The notes under the pieces: generated by a model
What the model saw: the letters and a program-made list of their open reading frames with translations, nothing else
Database searches by the model: none
Told to the model about the DNA's origin: nothing
Translations under genes and position numbers: made by a program
In this document: positions 28,769 to 37,110 of the stretch, in pieces
Layout of the letters: every line of letters starts with the position of its first letter
Position numbering within the stretch: the stretch's first letter is position 1
Source: an uncultured Pseudomonadota bacterium
GTDB taxonomy: Bacteria; Pseudomonadota; Gammaproteobacteria; Burkholderiales; SG8-39
Assembly: GCA_903909415.1 (NCBI GenBank)
Contig: CAIVVS010000317.1
Location: 1-50,974, forward strand
Length of the DNA: 50,974 nucleotides
Reading direction: 5' to 3'

Positions 28769-29746
28769 ATGACATGCAGCCGCACCACCCTGGTGGCGCT
28801 GGCCGCCTTGTTGTCCGCCTCGCTGACCCCGATGCAGGCCGCGGCGCAGGCCTGGCCGGCGCGGCCGCTGAAGATGATCGTGCCCTTCGCCGCCGGCGGC
28901 GCCACCGACGTGATCGGACGGCTGATGGCGCAGAAGCTCTCGGACACGCTCGGCCAGCAAGTGGTGGTGGAGAACCGCGGCGGCGCGGGTTCCACCGTGG
29001 GCACCGACATGACCGCGAAGTCCTCACCCGACGGCTACACCATCGGCATGGTGGCCAACACCTCGCTGGTCACCGCGCCGTTCGTGTACCCGAACGTCGC
29101 CTACCGCCCGATCGAGGACCTCACCTACCTCGCGATGATCGGCACCTTCGCCAACGCCTTCACGGTGCGCGCCGACCATCCGGCCAGGAGCTTCGCCGAG
29201 TTCGTCGCGATGGCGCGGCGCGAGCCGGGAAAGATTTCGTACGGATCGGCGGGCCCGGGCTCGGCCGGCCACCTGACCGGCGAGCTGCTCAAGAGCACCG
29301 CGAACATCGACATCCAGCACATCCCCTACAAGGGCACGGGGCCGGCGACCATCGACCTGCTCGGCGGGCAGATCGCGGCCATGTTCGACGGCATGCCCAC
29401 GGCCACCACGCAGGCGCGCGCCGGCCGGGTAAGGCTGCTGGCCGTCACCGGCACCCAGCGCGTGCCGACCTTCCCGGAGGTGCCGACCATGAACGAGGTG
29501 GTGCCCGGGGTCATCGGCCTGGCCTTTTTCGGCATGGCGGGCCCCGCGGGCCTGCCGCGCGCCATCGCCGAGCGGCTGCAGAACGACATCGTCGGCATCG
29601 TGAAGGCGCCGGACAATGCCGCGCGCCTGGCCGACATCGGCATGGTGCCGACCGCGCTGCCGGCCACCGAGTTCGTCGCCTTCGTGCAGGCCGAGATCCG
29701 CAAGTGGGGGCCCATCGTCAGGGCCGCCGGCGTGAAGCCCAATTGA
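28769..29746 (+). CDS. Bug family periplasmic binding protein (cluster copy 2)
   Basis: A 325-residue Bug protein with signal peptide (TLVALAALLSASL, cleaved near AQA|WPARPLKMIV). Landmarks are WPARPLKMIVPFAAGGATD, VVENRGGAGSTVGTDM, YGSAGPGSAGHLTGELL and YKGTGPATIDLLGGQIAAMF. The ATG at 28769 follows AAGGAG and lies 11 bases after the isomerase-like gene. It differs substantially from the copy at 19513, so the cluster appears to bind two different ligands, or one gene has diverged. Confidence 0.9.
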   Translation: MTCSRTTLVALAALLSASLTPMQAAAQAWPARPLKMIVPFAAGGATDVIGRLMAQKLSDTLGQQVVVENRGGAGSTVGTDMTAKSSPDGYTIGMVANTSLVTAPFVYPNVAYRPIEDLTYLAMIGTFANAFTVRADHPARSFAEFVAMARREPGKISYGSAGPGSAGHLTGELLKSTANIDIQHIPYKGTGPATIDLLGGQIAAMFDGMPTATTQARAGRVRLLAVTGTQRVPTFPEVPTMNEVVPGVIGLAFFGMAGPAGLPRAIAERLQNDIVGIVKAPDNAARLADIGMVPTALPATEFVAFVQAEIRKWGPIVRAAGVKPN

Positions 29747-29788
29747 CAGCCCTACCCCTTTCAGCAGAACCGATGTACTGGAGAAGCA

Positions 29789-31603
29789 ATGAGCATTGAT
29801 CCCGTCACCCTCGCCGTCCTGAACGGACGGCTGGAACAGATAGCGGACGAGATGGACGCGACGCTGTTCCGCGCCGCCTTCAACCCCATCATCGCCGAGG
29901 CGCACGACGCCTCGCACGGCCTGTACGACGCGGCCTCGGGCGAGACCCTGGTGCAGGGCAAGTCCGGCCTGCCGATCTTCGTCGGCGCCATGTCCTTCGC
30001 GGTGCGCGCGGTGATCGACAAGGCCGGGGCGAAGTTCTCCGACGGCGACGTCTACATCTTCAACGACGCCTACGACGGCGGCACGCACCTGAACGACTTC
30101 AAGCTGGTGCGCCCCTACTTCCGCAAGGGCAGGCTGTTCTGCCACCTCGCGTCGGTGGCGCACTGGCATGACGTGGGCGGCAACGTGCCGGGCAACTACA
30201 ACCCGGCCGCCACCGAGTGCTACCAGGAAGCGATGCTGATCCCGCCGGTGAAACTGTACGACGCCGGCGTGTTCCGCCCCGACGTGGTGGACATCCTGCG
30301 CTCCAACTCGCGCCAGCCCAACAGCCTGTACGGCGACATGTCGGGCCAGGTGAACGCGCTGGAACTGGGCATCAAGCGCATGGACTCGCTGCTGGATGAA
30401 TACGGCGACCAGCTGGTGCTGGAGGCGATGCGCGAGCTGCGCGCCCGCGCCGTGACCCTGATGCGCGCCAACATCGACGAGATCCCCGCCGGCACCTACC
30501 GCTACGAGGACTGGCTGGACAACGACGGTATCGTCGACGAGCCGCTGAAGATCGCGCTCGACCTGACCGTGGGCAGGGGCAAGATGAAGCTGGACTTCTC
30601 GCGCAGCTCGCCCGCGTGCCTGGGGCCGGTGAACATCGCGCGTTCCACCGCGGTGGCGTCCTGCTATGTGGCGCTCAAGCACGTGTTCCCGGACGTGCCG
30701 GCCAACGCCGGCGTGCTCGACCCGGTGGAGTTCGTGATCCCCGAGGGCTCGCTGCTGTCGGTGCGCGCGCCCAAGCCGGTGGGCGGCTACACCGAGACCA
30801 TCCTGCGCATCATCGACGTGGTGTTCGGCGCGCTGGCCAAGGCCGCGCCCGATCGCGTCAACGGCCAGGCCTACGGCACGATCAACGCGCTGTCCATCGC
30901 CGGCTACCGGACCGACGCCAAGCGGCGCGGCCAGCGCTGGGTGATGTTCTCCTTCTTCGGTGGCGGCCACGGCGGCCATCCGGAAGGCGACGGCCTGAAC
31001 CACGGCAACGCGCCGATTTCCACCGCAACCATCCCGCCCTGCGAAATCCTGGAGGCCGCCTACCCGGTGATCTTCACCCAGTGGGCGCTGCGCCCCGACT
31101 CCGGCGGCCCGGGCAAGCACCGCGGCGGCCTGGGCGCGATCTACGAGATCGAGCTGCTGGAGGACTCGGCCGAGGCCTTCATCTTCGCCGAGCGCGGCAA
31201 GTTCCCGCCCAACGGCGTGGCCGGCGGCAAGGCGGCGCTTAAGAACGTGTTCAAGTACCAGAATGGCGGCAAGTGGCACACCCCGCCCGGCGTGTCCAAG
31301 ATGGTGGGCATACGCATCAAGCGCGGCGAGCGCCTGCGCATCGAGTCCCCCGGCGGCGGCGGCTACGGCAAGCCCTCGCAGCGCGACCCGAAGGCGATCG
31401 CCGAGGACCTGCGCCTCGGTTACGTGACCGCGGCAGCCGCAGCGCGCGATTACGGCTCGCTGGCGGCCAAGGCCACCAGGAGCGCCACGGCGACCAAAGC
31501 GGCGGCGAAGCCGGCCAAAGCCGCGAAGCCGTCTGCAAAGCCGGCTGCAAAAAGCGCCACCGCCAAGCGCAAGCCCGCCCCGGCGAAGCGCGCCAAGCGC
31601 TGA
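29789..31603 (+). CDS. hyuB: Hydantoinase B / oxoprolinase beta-type subunit with H1-like tail
   Basis: A 604-residue subunit of the ATP-dependent hydantoinase/5-oxoprolinase/acetophenone carboxylase family. It starts DPVTLAVLNGRLEQIADEMDATLFR and shows FNDAYDGGTHLNDFKLVRP, GDMSGQVNALELGIKR and RPDSGGPGKHRGGLG. Together with HyuA it hydrolyses or activates a cyclic amide or ketone at the cost of ATP. The last 45 residues (about 560-604) are unusual: they are almost only Ala, Lys, Pro, Ser, Thr and Arg in AAKPAK-type repeats, as in histone H1 or AlgP tails. Family members normally end near residue 555. A good GGAGAAGC site precedes the ATG. Confidence 0.9.
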   Translation: MSIDPVTLAVLNGRLEQIADEMDATLFRAAFNPIIAEAHDASHGLYDAASGETLVQGKSGLPIFVGAMSFAVRAVIDKAGAKFSDGDVYIFNDAYDGGTHLNDFKLVRPYFRKGRLFCHLASVAHWHDVGGNVPGNYNPAATECYQEAMLIPPVKLYDAGVFRPDVVDILRSNSRQPNSLYGDMSGQVNALELGIKRMDSLLDEYGDQLVLEAMRELRARAVTLMRANIDEIPAGTYRYEDWLDNDGIVDEPLKIALDLTVGRGKMKLDFSRSSPACLGPVNIARSTAVASCYVALKHVFPDVPANAGVLDPVEFVIPEGSLLSVRAPKPVGGYTETILRIIDVVFGALAKAAPDRVNGQAYGTINALSIAGYRTDAKRRGQRWVMFSFFGGGHGGHPEGDGLNHGNAPISTATIPPCEILEAAYPVIFTQWALRPDSGGPGKHRGGLGAIYEIELLEDSAEAFIFAERGKFPPNGVAGGKAALKNVFKYQNGGKWHTPPGVSKMVGIRIKRGERLRIESPGGGGYGKPSQRDPKAIAEDLRLGYVTAAAAARDYGSLAAKATRSATATKAAAKPAKAAKPSAKPAAKSATAKRKPAPAKRAKR

Positions 31604-31636
31604 TCGCCGCAACCAGATCAACGAACAGGCAAGACC

Positions 31637-33730
31637 ATGAAAAAGCCCCAATACACCATAGGCGTGGACGTCGGCGGTACGTTTACCGACGTGTTCTTCC
31701 TCGATGAAGCCAACGGCACGGCCGCGGTCGGCAAGGTGCCGTCCACCGGAGGGCGCGCCAGCGGCGCGGACCAGTCGATCGGCTTCATCGCCGGGCTGCG
31801 CTCGCGCGTCACCGACTTCCGCGAGATCGGCACCGTCGTGCACGGCACCACGGTCGGCACCAACGCGCTGCTGGAGCGCAAGGTGGCGCGCACCGGCGTG
31901 ATCAACACCCGCGGGTTCCGCGACGTGCTGGAGATGCGCCGCCGCGACCGGCCCCGCACCTGGGGCCTGTGGGGCCAGTTCGAGCCGGTGATCCCGCGCG
32001 ACCTGCGGCTGGAAGTGGACGAGCGCACGCTGGCCGACGGCAGCGTGCGCGAGAAGGTCAAGCCGGCGCAGGTCAAGGCGGCGGCGAAGGAACTGCTCAA
32101 GCAGGGCGCCGAGGCGGTGTGCGTGTTCTTCGTCAACAGCTACGCCAATGACGAGAACGAGCGCGTGGCCTTCGAGGCGGTGCGCTCGGTGTGGCCGAAC
32201 GCCTACGTGTCCTCGTCCTCGCAGATCCTGCCGGAGATACGCGAGTTCGAGCGCGCCTCCACCGCGTCGCTGAATGCCGCGCTGCAGCCGGTGGTCGGGC
32301 GCTACCTGGAGCGGCTGGAGAACACGTTGCGCTCGGAAGGCTTCACCGGCCAGATCCTGATCGTGCAGTCCAACGGCGGGGTGATGAGCGTGCAGACCGC
32401 GCGCCGCCTGCCGGTGCGCACTGCCCTCTCCGGTCCGGCTGCCGGCGTGATCGCCTGCGCGCACATCGCGCGCACGGCGGGCTTCGAGAACGTGATCACC
32501 GGTGACATGGGCGGCACGTCGTTCGACGTGTCCCTGATCGCGGGCGGCGAGTCGGCGCTGTCGGCGCAGACCTCGATCGACTTCGGCATGGTGGTGCGCA
32601 CGCCCATGATCGAGATCACCACCATCGGCGCGGGCGGCGGCTCGATCGCGCGCGTGGACCGCTCGGGCCTGCTGCAGGTCGGCCCGGAATCGGCCGGCGC
32701 CGACCCGGGACCGGTCTGCTACGGCCTGGGCAGCAAGCGCCCGACCGTGACCGACGCGAACGTGGTGCTGGGGCGGATCAACGCCGAGCGCCCGATCGGC
32801 GGCAAGCTGGCGCGCCTGGACGTGGAAGCGGCGCGCGCCGCCATCCTCGCCGAGGTGGGCAAGCCGCTGGGCCTGGACGTGATGGCGGCGGCCGAGGCCA
32901 TCATCCGCGTGGCCAACGCCAAGATGGCGGGCGCCGTGCGGCTGGTGTCGGTGGAACGTGGCCATGACCCGAAGCGCTTCGCCTACATGCCCTTCGGCGG
33001 CGGCGGCGCGCTGCACGTCTGCGCGATGATGAAGGAAGTGGGCGTCGTGCGCGGCCTGATCCCGCGCTATCCCGGCGTCACCTCGGCGCTCGGCTGCGTG
33101 ATCGCCGACATGCGCCACGACTTCGTGCAGACCATCAACCAGCCGCTGGCGGAGCTGGACGTGGCGCGCTTCGGCGCGCGCCTGGCGCAGACCCTCAAGG
33201 AAGGCGAGGCGGTGCTGGGAACGGCGGCGGTGACCTTCGAGCGCACCGAGCACCTGCTGGAGCTGGACATGCTCTACGTCGGCCAGACGCACACGCTGTC
33301 GGTGCCAGTGCCCTTGCCCTCAGGTTCGACTAAGGGTTCAAAGGCGCTGGACCGCGCCGCGATCCAGGCCGCCTTCGAGGCACGCTACCTCGCCACCTAC
33401 GGCAAGCTGCTGGAGGGCATCGCGATCCGCGTGCTGAACATGCGCGTGTCGGTGATCGGCCGGCGCCCGAAGTTCGACCTGTCGCTGCTCGCGCCGGCCG
33501 CTGGCAAGCCCGGACCTGAATCCACGAAGGCCTCGCAGACCGGCACGCGCAAGCTCTGGCTGGACGGCGCCTGGCGCGATGCGCCCGTGTACGAGCGCCT
33601 GTCGCTGCCGGTGGGCACGCGCATCGAAGGCCCGGCGCTGTTCGAGCAGTCCGACACCACCGTGTTCCTCGAGCCGCGCATGGCGGCCGACGTGGACCGG
33701 CTGGGCAACCTGGTGATCTCCCCCCTCTGA
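31637..33730 (+). CDS. hyuA: Hydantoinase A / oxoprolinase alpha-type subunit
   Basis: A 697-residue ATP-binding subunit with the ASKHA-type fold. The phosphate-1 motif is GVDVGGTFTDVFF. VHGTTVGTNALLERKVARTG, SNGGVMS, LSGPAAGVIACAHIA and GDMGGTSFDVSLI are present. It would phosphorylate the carbonyl of a lactam or imide so that HyuB can open or transform the ring. The usual order is hyuA-hyuB; here hyuB comes first, with 33 bases between. Substrate could be an N-methylhydantoin-, oxoproline- or hydroxylated-pyridone-like ring. An alternative is acetophenone-carboxylase-type carboxylation, but extra subunits for that are missing. Confidence 0.91.
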   Translation: MKKPQYTIGVDVGGTFTDVFFLDEANGTAAVGKVPSTGGRASGADQSIGFIAGLRSRVTDFREIGTVVHGTTVGTNALLERKVARTGVINTRGFRDVLEMRRRDRPRTWGLWGQFEPVIPRDLRLEVDERTLADGSVREKVKPAQVKAAAKELLKQGAEAVCVFFVNSYANDENERVAFEAVRSVWPNAYVSSSSQILPEIREFERASTASLNAALQPVVGRYLERLENTLRSEGFTGQILIVQSNGGVMSVQTARRLPVRTALSGPAAGVIACAHIARTAGFENVITGDMGGTSFDVSLIAGGESALSAQTSIDFGMVVRTPMIEITTIGAGGGSIARVDRSGLLQVGPESAGADPGPVCYGLGSKRPTVTDANVVLGRINAERPIGGKLARLDVEAARAAILAEVGKPLGLDVMAAAEAIIRVANAKMAGAVRLVSVERGHDPKRFAYMPFGGGGALHVCAMMKEVGVVRGLIPRYPGVTSALGCVIADMRHDFVQTINQPLAELDVARFGARLAQTLKEGEAVLGTAAVTFERTEHLLELDMLYVGQTHTLSVPVPLPSGSTKGSKALDRAAIQAAFEARYLATYGKLLEGIAIRVLNMRVSVIGRRPKFDLSLLAPAAGKPGPESTKASQTGTRKLWLDGAWRDAPVYERLSLPVGTRIEGPALFEQSDTTVFLEPRMAADVDRLGNLVISPL

Positions 33731-33747
33731 ACAAGGAAGCACGAACC

Positions 33748-34365
33748 ATGGACCGCATCGAACGCCTCGACCTGGACCGCACCGCCGTGATGCTGTGCGA
33801 CATGCAGAACGGTTTCCTGCACCCCAAGGGGTCGTACGCCCGCGGCGGCGCGGCCTCGCCCAATTTCGCGCCGGCCATTGTCGCGCTGAAGTCGGTGACC
33901 GATGCGATGCGCGCAAAGGGAGGCTGGATCGCAGGCTCCATGTTCACGCTGATCTCGGACCGCCAGGGCGAGCCCTTCATCGCCGAGCACCTGAAGAAGC
34001 TGCGCCCCTTCCTGCAGCGCGGCGACTTCGCGCCCGGGTCCTTCGACCAGGCGATCATGGATGACTTCCAGCCGGTGCACCTGCCGGTGGAAAAGGTGGC
34101 GTACTCGGCCTTCTACATGTCGCGCCTGGACTTCGCGTTGCAGAAGGCCGGCATCACCACCCTGCTGATGGGCGGCGTGGTGACCAACGGCGGCGTGGCC
34201 TCGACGGTGCGCGACGCACACACCCGCGGCTACCACGCCATCGTGCTGGAGGACGGCTGCGCGGCGTTCCGCACCGAGGTGCACAAGGCCACCATCGCCG
34301 ACCTGTCCAACCTCACCACGGTGATGAGCTGCGCCGACGCGGTGAAGCTGATACAGGCGAGCTGA
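33748..34365 (+). CDS. Isochorismatase-fold protein lacking the nucleophile Cys
   Basis: A 205-residue member of the cysteine hydrolase/isochorismatase family. Asp18 (LCDMQNGF) and Lys116 (EKVAYSAF) of the triad are present. In the segment GVVTNGGVASTVRDA the position of the family Cys is Gly149. In amidases such as nicotinamidase and maleamate amidohydrolase this Cys is essential, whereas isochorismatases EntB and PhzD have Gly there and use Asp for vinyl-ether hydrolysis. So it may hydrolyse a vinyl ether or other non-amide bond, or be inactive. An AAGGAAG site precedes the ATG by about 8 bases. The stop lies in a triplicated 14-bp repeat. Confidence 0.86.
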   Translation: MDRIERLDLDRTAVMLCDMQNGFLHPKGSYARGGAASPNFAPAIVALKSVTDAMRAKGGWIAGSMFTLISDRQGEPFIAEHLKKLRPFLQRGDFAPGSFDQAIMDDFQPVHLPVEKVAYSAFYMSRLDFALQKAGITTLLMGGVVTNGGVASTVRDAHTRGYHAIVLEDGCAAFRTEVHKATIADLSNLTTVMSCADAVKLIQAS

Positions 34366-34395
34366 GCCAGGCCAGTTGAGCCAGGCCAGCTGATC
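34354..34395. repeat. Triplicated stop region (3 x 14 bp)
   Basis: CAGGCGAGCTGAGC, CAGGCCAGTTGAGC and CAGGCCAGCTGATC follow each other directly. The first includes the gene's TGA, and every copy contains a TGA. Confidence 0.85.
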
Positions 34396-34408
34396 TGATC
34401 GGTACCGC

Positions 34409-35818
34409 ATGAAAACTGATGCACAAGCGGTCATCGTCGATGACCGCCGGACCTTCGATGCCAGCGTGCCGGTGCTGGTCATCGGCGGCGGCGCCTGCGG
34501 GCTGACCGCGGCGCTGGCGGCGCGCGACGCCGGCAGCGAGGTGCTGGTGCTGGAGCGTGACGCGACGCCCTCGGGCTCGACCGCGCTGTCCTCGGGCTTC
34601 ATCCCGGCGCCGGCCACGCGCTTCCAGCGCGCCCTGGGCGTGGAGGACTCGCCGGAACTGCTCGCCGCCGACATGCGGCGCAAGAACCACGACGGCGCGG
34701 ACGAGGACGTGCTCGCCACCGTCTGCCGCGAAGCCGGCCCGGCGCTGGAATGGCTGGCCGACCGCCACGGCATTCCCTTCCATGTGCTGGAAGGCTTCCT
34801 GTATCCGGGCCACAGCGTGGCGCGCATGCATGCGGTGCCGGAGAAGACAGGGGCCGCGCTGATCGGCCGCTTGCTGCAGGCCGCGGGCAACGCAGGCGTG
34901 GACCTGATGACCGAGGCGCGGGTGACCACGCTCATCGCGGGCGGCGACGGCCGGGTGCGCGGCGTGCTGCTGGCGCGGCCCGACGGCACGGTGGAATCGA
35001 TCGGCTGCGGGTCGCTGGTGCTGGCCTGCAATGGCTACGGCGGCAAGCGCGATCTGGTCGAGCGCCACATCCCCGGCATCGCCTCGGGCGTCTACGCCGG
35101 CCACGTGGGCAACCAGGGCGACGCGCTGCGCTGGGGCGAGGCCCTGGGCGCGCGCGCCATGGACCTGGGCGCCTACCAGGGCCACGGTTCCTGGGCCACG
35201 CCGCACAACATCCTGATTACCTGGGCGCTGATGATGGAAGGCGGCATCCAGGTGAACGCGAACGGCGAGCGCTTCTGGAACGAGCATGAGGGGTACTCGG
35301 AAGCGGCGGTGCACGTGCTGGCCCAGCCCGGCGGCGTGGCCTGGTGCGTGTACGACGAGCGGCTGCACCAGCTCGGCCTCGGCTTCCCGGACTACCTGCA
35401 GGCGCGCGACGCGGGCGCGGTGCGCAGCGCGGCCGATGCCGACGGACTCGCGCGACTGACCGGCCTGCCGTCCGCGGCGCTGGTTGCGACCGTGGCGCAT
35501 TGCCGCGAGCTGGCCGGCGGCGGCACGCCCGATGCCTTCGGGCGGGACTTTGCCGCCAAGCCGGCGCTCGCCGGGACGCTACATGCGATCAAGGTGACCG
35601 GGGCCCTGTTCCACACCCAGGGCGGGCTGGAAATCGATGCGCAGGCGCGCGTGCTGCACCGCGACACCCACCGCCCGTTGCCCGGGCTGTACGCCGGCGG
35701 CGGCGCGGCGCGCGGCCTGTCCGGCGCCGAAGTCTGGGGCTACCTGTCCGGCAACGGCCTGCTGTCCGCCGTGACCCTGGGTCGGATCGCCGGGCGTTCC
35801 GCAGCACAAAACCGCTGA
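34409..35818 (+). CDS. FAD_binding_2-type flavoprotein oxidoreductase
   Basis: A 469-residue flavoprotein of the fumarate reductase / succinate dehydrogenase / 3-ketosteroid dehydrogenase group. The dinucleotide motif is VPVLVIGGGACGLTAALAA with ERDATPSGSTALSSG. A C-terminal LPGLYAGGGAARGLSGAEVWGYLSGNGLLSAV closes the FAD site. It lacks an N-terminal cytochrome or signal, so it is cytoplasmic. It could reduce or form a C=C bond of a cyclic or acyclic pathway intermediate, as fumarate-reductase-like enzymes do. It is last in the plus-strand cluster, 43 bases after the isochorismatase-like gene. Confidence 0.88.
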   Translation: MKTDAQAVIVDDRRTFDASVPVLVIGGGACGLTAALAARDAGSEVLVLERDATPSGSTALSSGFIPAPATRFQRALGVEDSPELLAADMRRKNHDGADEDVLATVCREAGPALEWLADRHGIPFHVLEGFLYPGHSVARMHAVPEKTGAALIGRLLQAAGNAGVDLMTEARVTTLIAGGDGRVRGVLLARPDGTVESIGCGSLVLACNGYGGKRDLVERHIPGIASGVYAGHVGNQGDALRWGEALGARAMDLGAYQGHGSWATPHNILITWALMMEGGIQVNANGERFWNEHEGYSEAAVHVLAQPGGVAWCVYDERLHQLGLGFPDYLQARDAGAVRSAADADGLARLTGLPSAALVATVAHCRELAGGGTPDAFGRDFAAKPALAGTLHAIKVTGALFHTQGGLEIDAQARVLHRDTHRPLPGLYAGGGAARGLSGAEVWGYLSGNGLLSAVTLGRIAGRSAAQNR

Positions 35819-35837
35819 TTTGATTGATATTTCCATG

Positions 35838-35857
35838 CAGTGAGCACCTGCTCACTG
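35838..35857. repeat. Inverted repeat between flavoprotein gene and tetR
   Basis: CAGTGAGCA/TGCTCACTG, perfect 9-bp arms with 2-base spacer, just past the last cluster gene. It could be a weak hairpin terminator (no T run) or an operator for the TetR gene that follows. Confidence 0.55.
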
Positions 35858-35894
35858 TCGATGTCCGGTACCTGCTCGGCAGCTGTTGACTTCC

Positions 35895-35922
35895 TGGTCA
35901 GTAACTGGCAAATTACTGACCA
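35895..35922. promoter_or_regulatory. TetR-type operator candidate
   Basis: Perfect palindrome with 10-bp arms TGGTCAGTAA/TTACTGACCA and an 8-bp spacer, ending 17 bases before the tetR ATG. The 28-bp size fits operators bound by two TetR dimers or a long-spaced single dimer. Confidence 0.8.
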
Positions 35923-35939
35923 TTGAGTCAGATGCCGCT

Positions 35940-36626
35940 ATGAACCCTACCGCACCGCAACAGCCCGATCCCGCCTGTCCCACCGAACCGCGCTGGGAGC
36001 GCCGCAAGGAAGCCCGTCCGCAGGAGCTGCTGGACGCCGCGCTGGAGCTGTTCGTGGAGAAGGGTTACGCCGCCACCCGGCTGGAGGACGTGGCCGCACG
36101 CGCCGGCGTGTCCAAGGGCACGCTCTACCTCTACTTCGACGGCAAGCAGGCGCTGTTCAAGGCGGTGGTGCAGGAAGGCGTGGTGCCGCTGATCGAGGAA
36201 GGCGAGGCGCTGATCCAGAGCTGGCAGGGCCCGGCGCCCGAATTGCTTCGCATCATCGTGCACCGCTGGTGGCAGGTGGTGGGCGCGACCCGCCTGTCGG
36301 GCGTGATCAAGCTGATGATGGCCGAGGCGCACAACTTCCCGGAAGTGGCGCAGTTCCACTACGAGCAGGTGGTGCTGCGCGGCAAGCGCATCTTCGCGCA
36401 CGCGGTAAACCTCGGCATCGCGCGCGGCGAGTTCCGCGCGCTGCCGGTGGACCATTGCGTGCGCCTGCTGCTCGCCCCGCTGCTGATGATGGCGATCTGG
36501 CAGCACTCGCTGGGCGTGTGCGAAACCGAGCCGGTGGAACCGGCGGGCTACCTCGACACCTACCTGGAACTGGCGCTGAACGGCCTGTCCGCCTCCCCCG
36601 CACCGGGAGCGGCCCATGCTGGCTGA
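35940..36626 (+). CDS. TetR-family regulator of the RND operon
   Basis: A 228-residue repressor. The N-terminal helix-turn-helix (about residues 27-75) is LLDAALELFVEKGYAATRLEDV then AARAGVSKGTLYLYFDGKQALF. The C-terminal ligand domain resembles the TetR_C family found with efflux pumps (LIQSWQGPAPELLRIIVHRWWQV). It heads the efflux operon; the perfect palindrome just upstream is its likely autoregulatory site. The frame is open to 35886, but the ATG at 35940 is the better start as the upstream part overlaps the operator. The ligand is unknown. Confidence 0.92.
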   Translation: MNPTAPQQPDPACPTEPRWERRKEARPQELLDAALELFVEKGYAATRLEDVAARAGVSKGTLYLYFDGKQALFKAVVQEGVVPLIEEGEALIQSWQGPAPELLRIIVHRWWQVVGATRLSGVIKLMMAEAHNFPEVAQFHYEQVVLRGKRIFAHAVNLGIARGEFRALPVDHCVRLLLAPLLMMAIWQHSLGVCETEPVEPAGYLDTYLELALNGLSASPAPGAAHAG

Positions 36627-37068
36627 TGCCCTGCTCAGCTGGCTGCACATCACCGCCATCCTGGTCCTGGCGAGCGCGCTGGGCGCCGAGGCCCTGCTGC
36701 TGCGCGCCCAGCGCGGTCCGGCCACGCTGGTGGCGCTGGCGCGCGCCGACCTGATTTACGGCATTGCCGCCGCGCTGGTGCTGCTGACCGGCCTGGCGCG
36801 CCTGCATGCCGGCGCGCACGGCGCGGCTTTCCTGACGGCCAACCCGGTGTTCTGGGCCAAGATGGCGCTGTTCGTCGTGGTCGGCCTGCTGTCCATCCTG
36901 CCGACCGTGCGCTTCATCCAGTGGCGCCGCGCCCAGCGCACCGACGCCGCCTTCTGGCCGGCGGATGCTGAGCTTCGGCGGGTGCGCAGGCTGGTGTTCA
37001 TCCAGTTGCACCTGCTGGCCTTCGTGCCGCTGGCCGCCGCGCTGATGGCGCGCGGCATCGGCGCCTGA
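36616..37068 (+). CDS. DUF2214-family membrane protein
   Basis: A 150-residue integral membrane protein with four predicted helices: near residues 8-26 (WLHITAILVLASALGAEAL), 48-64, 78-98 (VFWAKMALFVVVGLLSIL), and 128-146. The overall pattern fits DUF2214. Its start overlaps the tetR stop by 11 bases, so it is in the same operon, between repressor and pump. Its function is unknown. A role in export or membrane adaptation is suggested only by position. Confidence 0.8.
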   Translation: MLADALLSWLHITAILVLASALGAEALLLRAQRGPATLVALARADLIYGIAAALVLLTGLARLHAGAHGAAFLTANPVFWAKMALFVVVGLLSILPTVRFIQWRRAQRTDAAFWPADAELRRVRRLVFIQLHLLAFVPLAAALMARGIGA

Positions 37069-37110
37069 GGCCGTCCCATGAGCGCCGCCCGATCACAAAG
37101 AGGTCCACGC

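Noticed and set aside
29024..33292. Open frame of 1422 codons on the minus strand opposite the hydantoinase genes
   Set aside because: Composition is dominated by His, Arg, Ala, Gly and Val with no domain logic, as expected for the complementary frame of high-GC coding DNA; the plus-strand HyuB/HyuA products are clear family members.
33748..34365. Maleamate amidohydrolase (NicF) or nicotinamidase
   Set aside because: The nucleophile Cys is replaced by Gly149, so amidase function should not be assigned.
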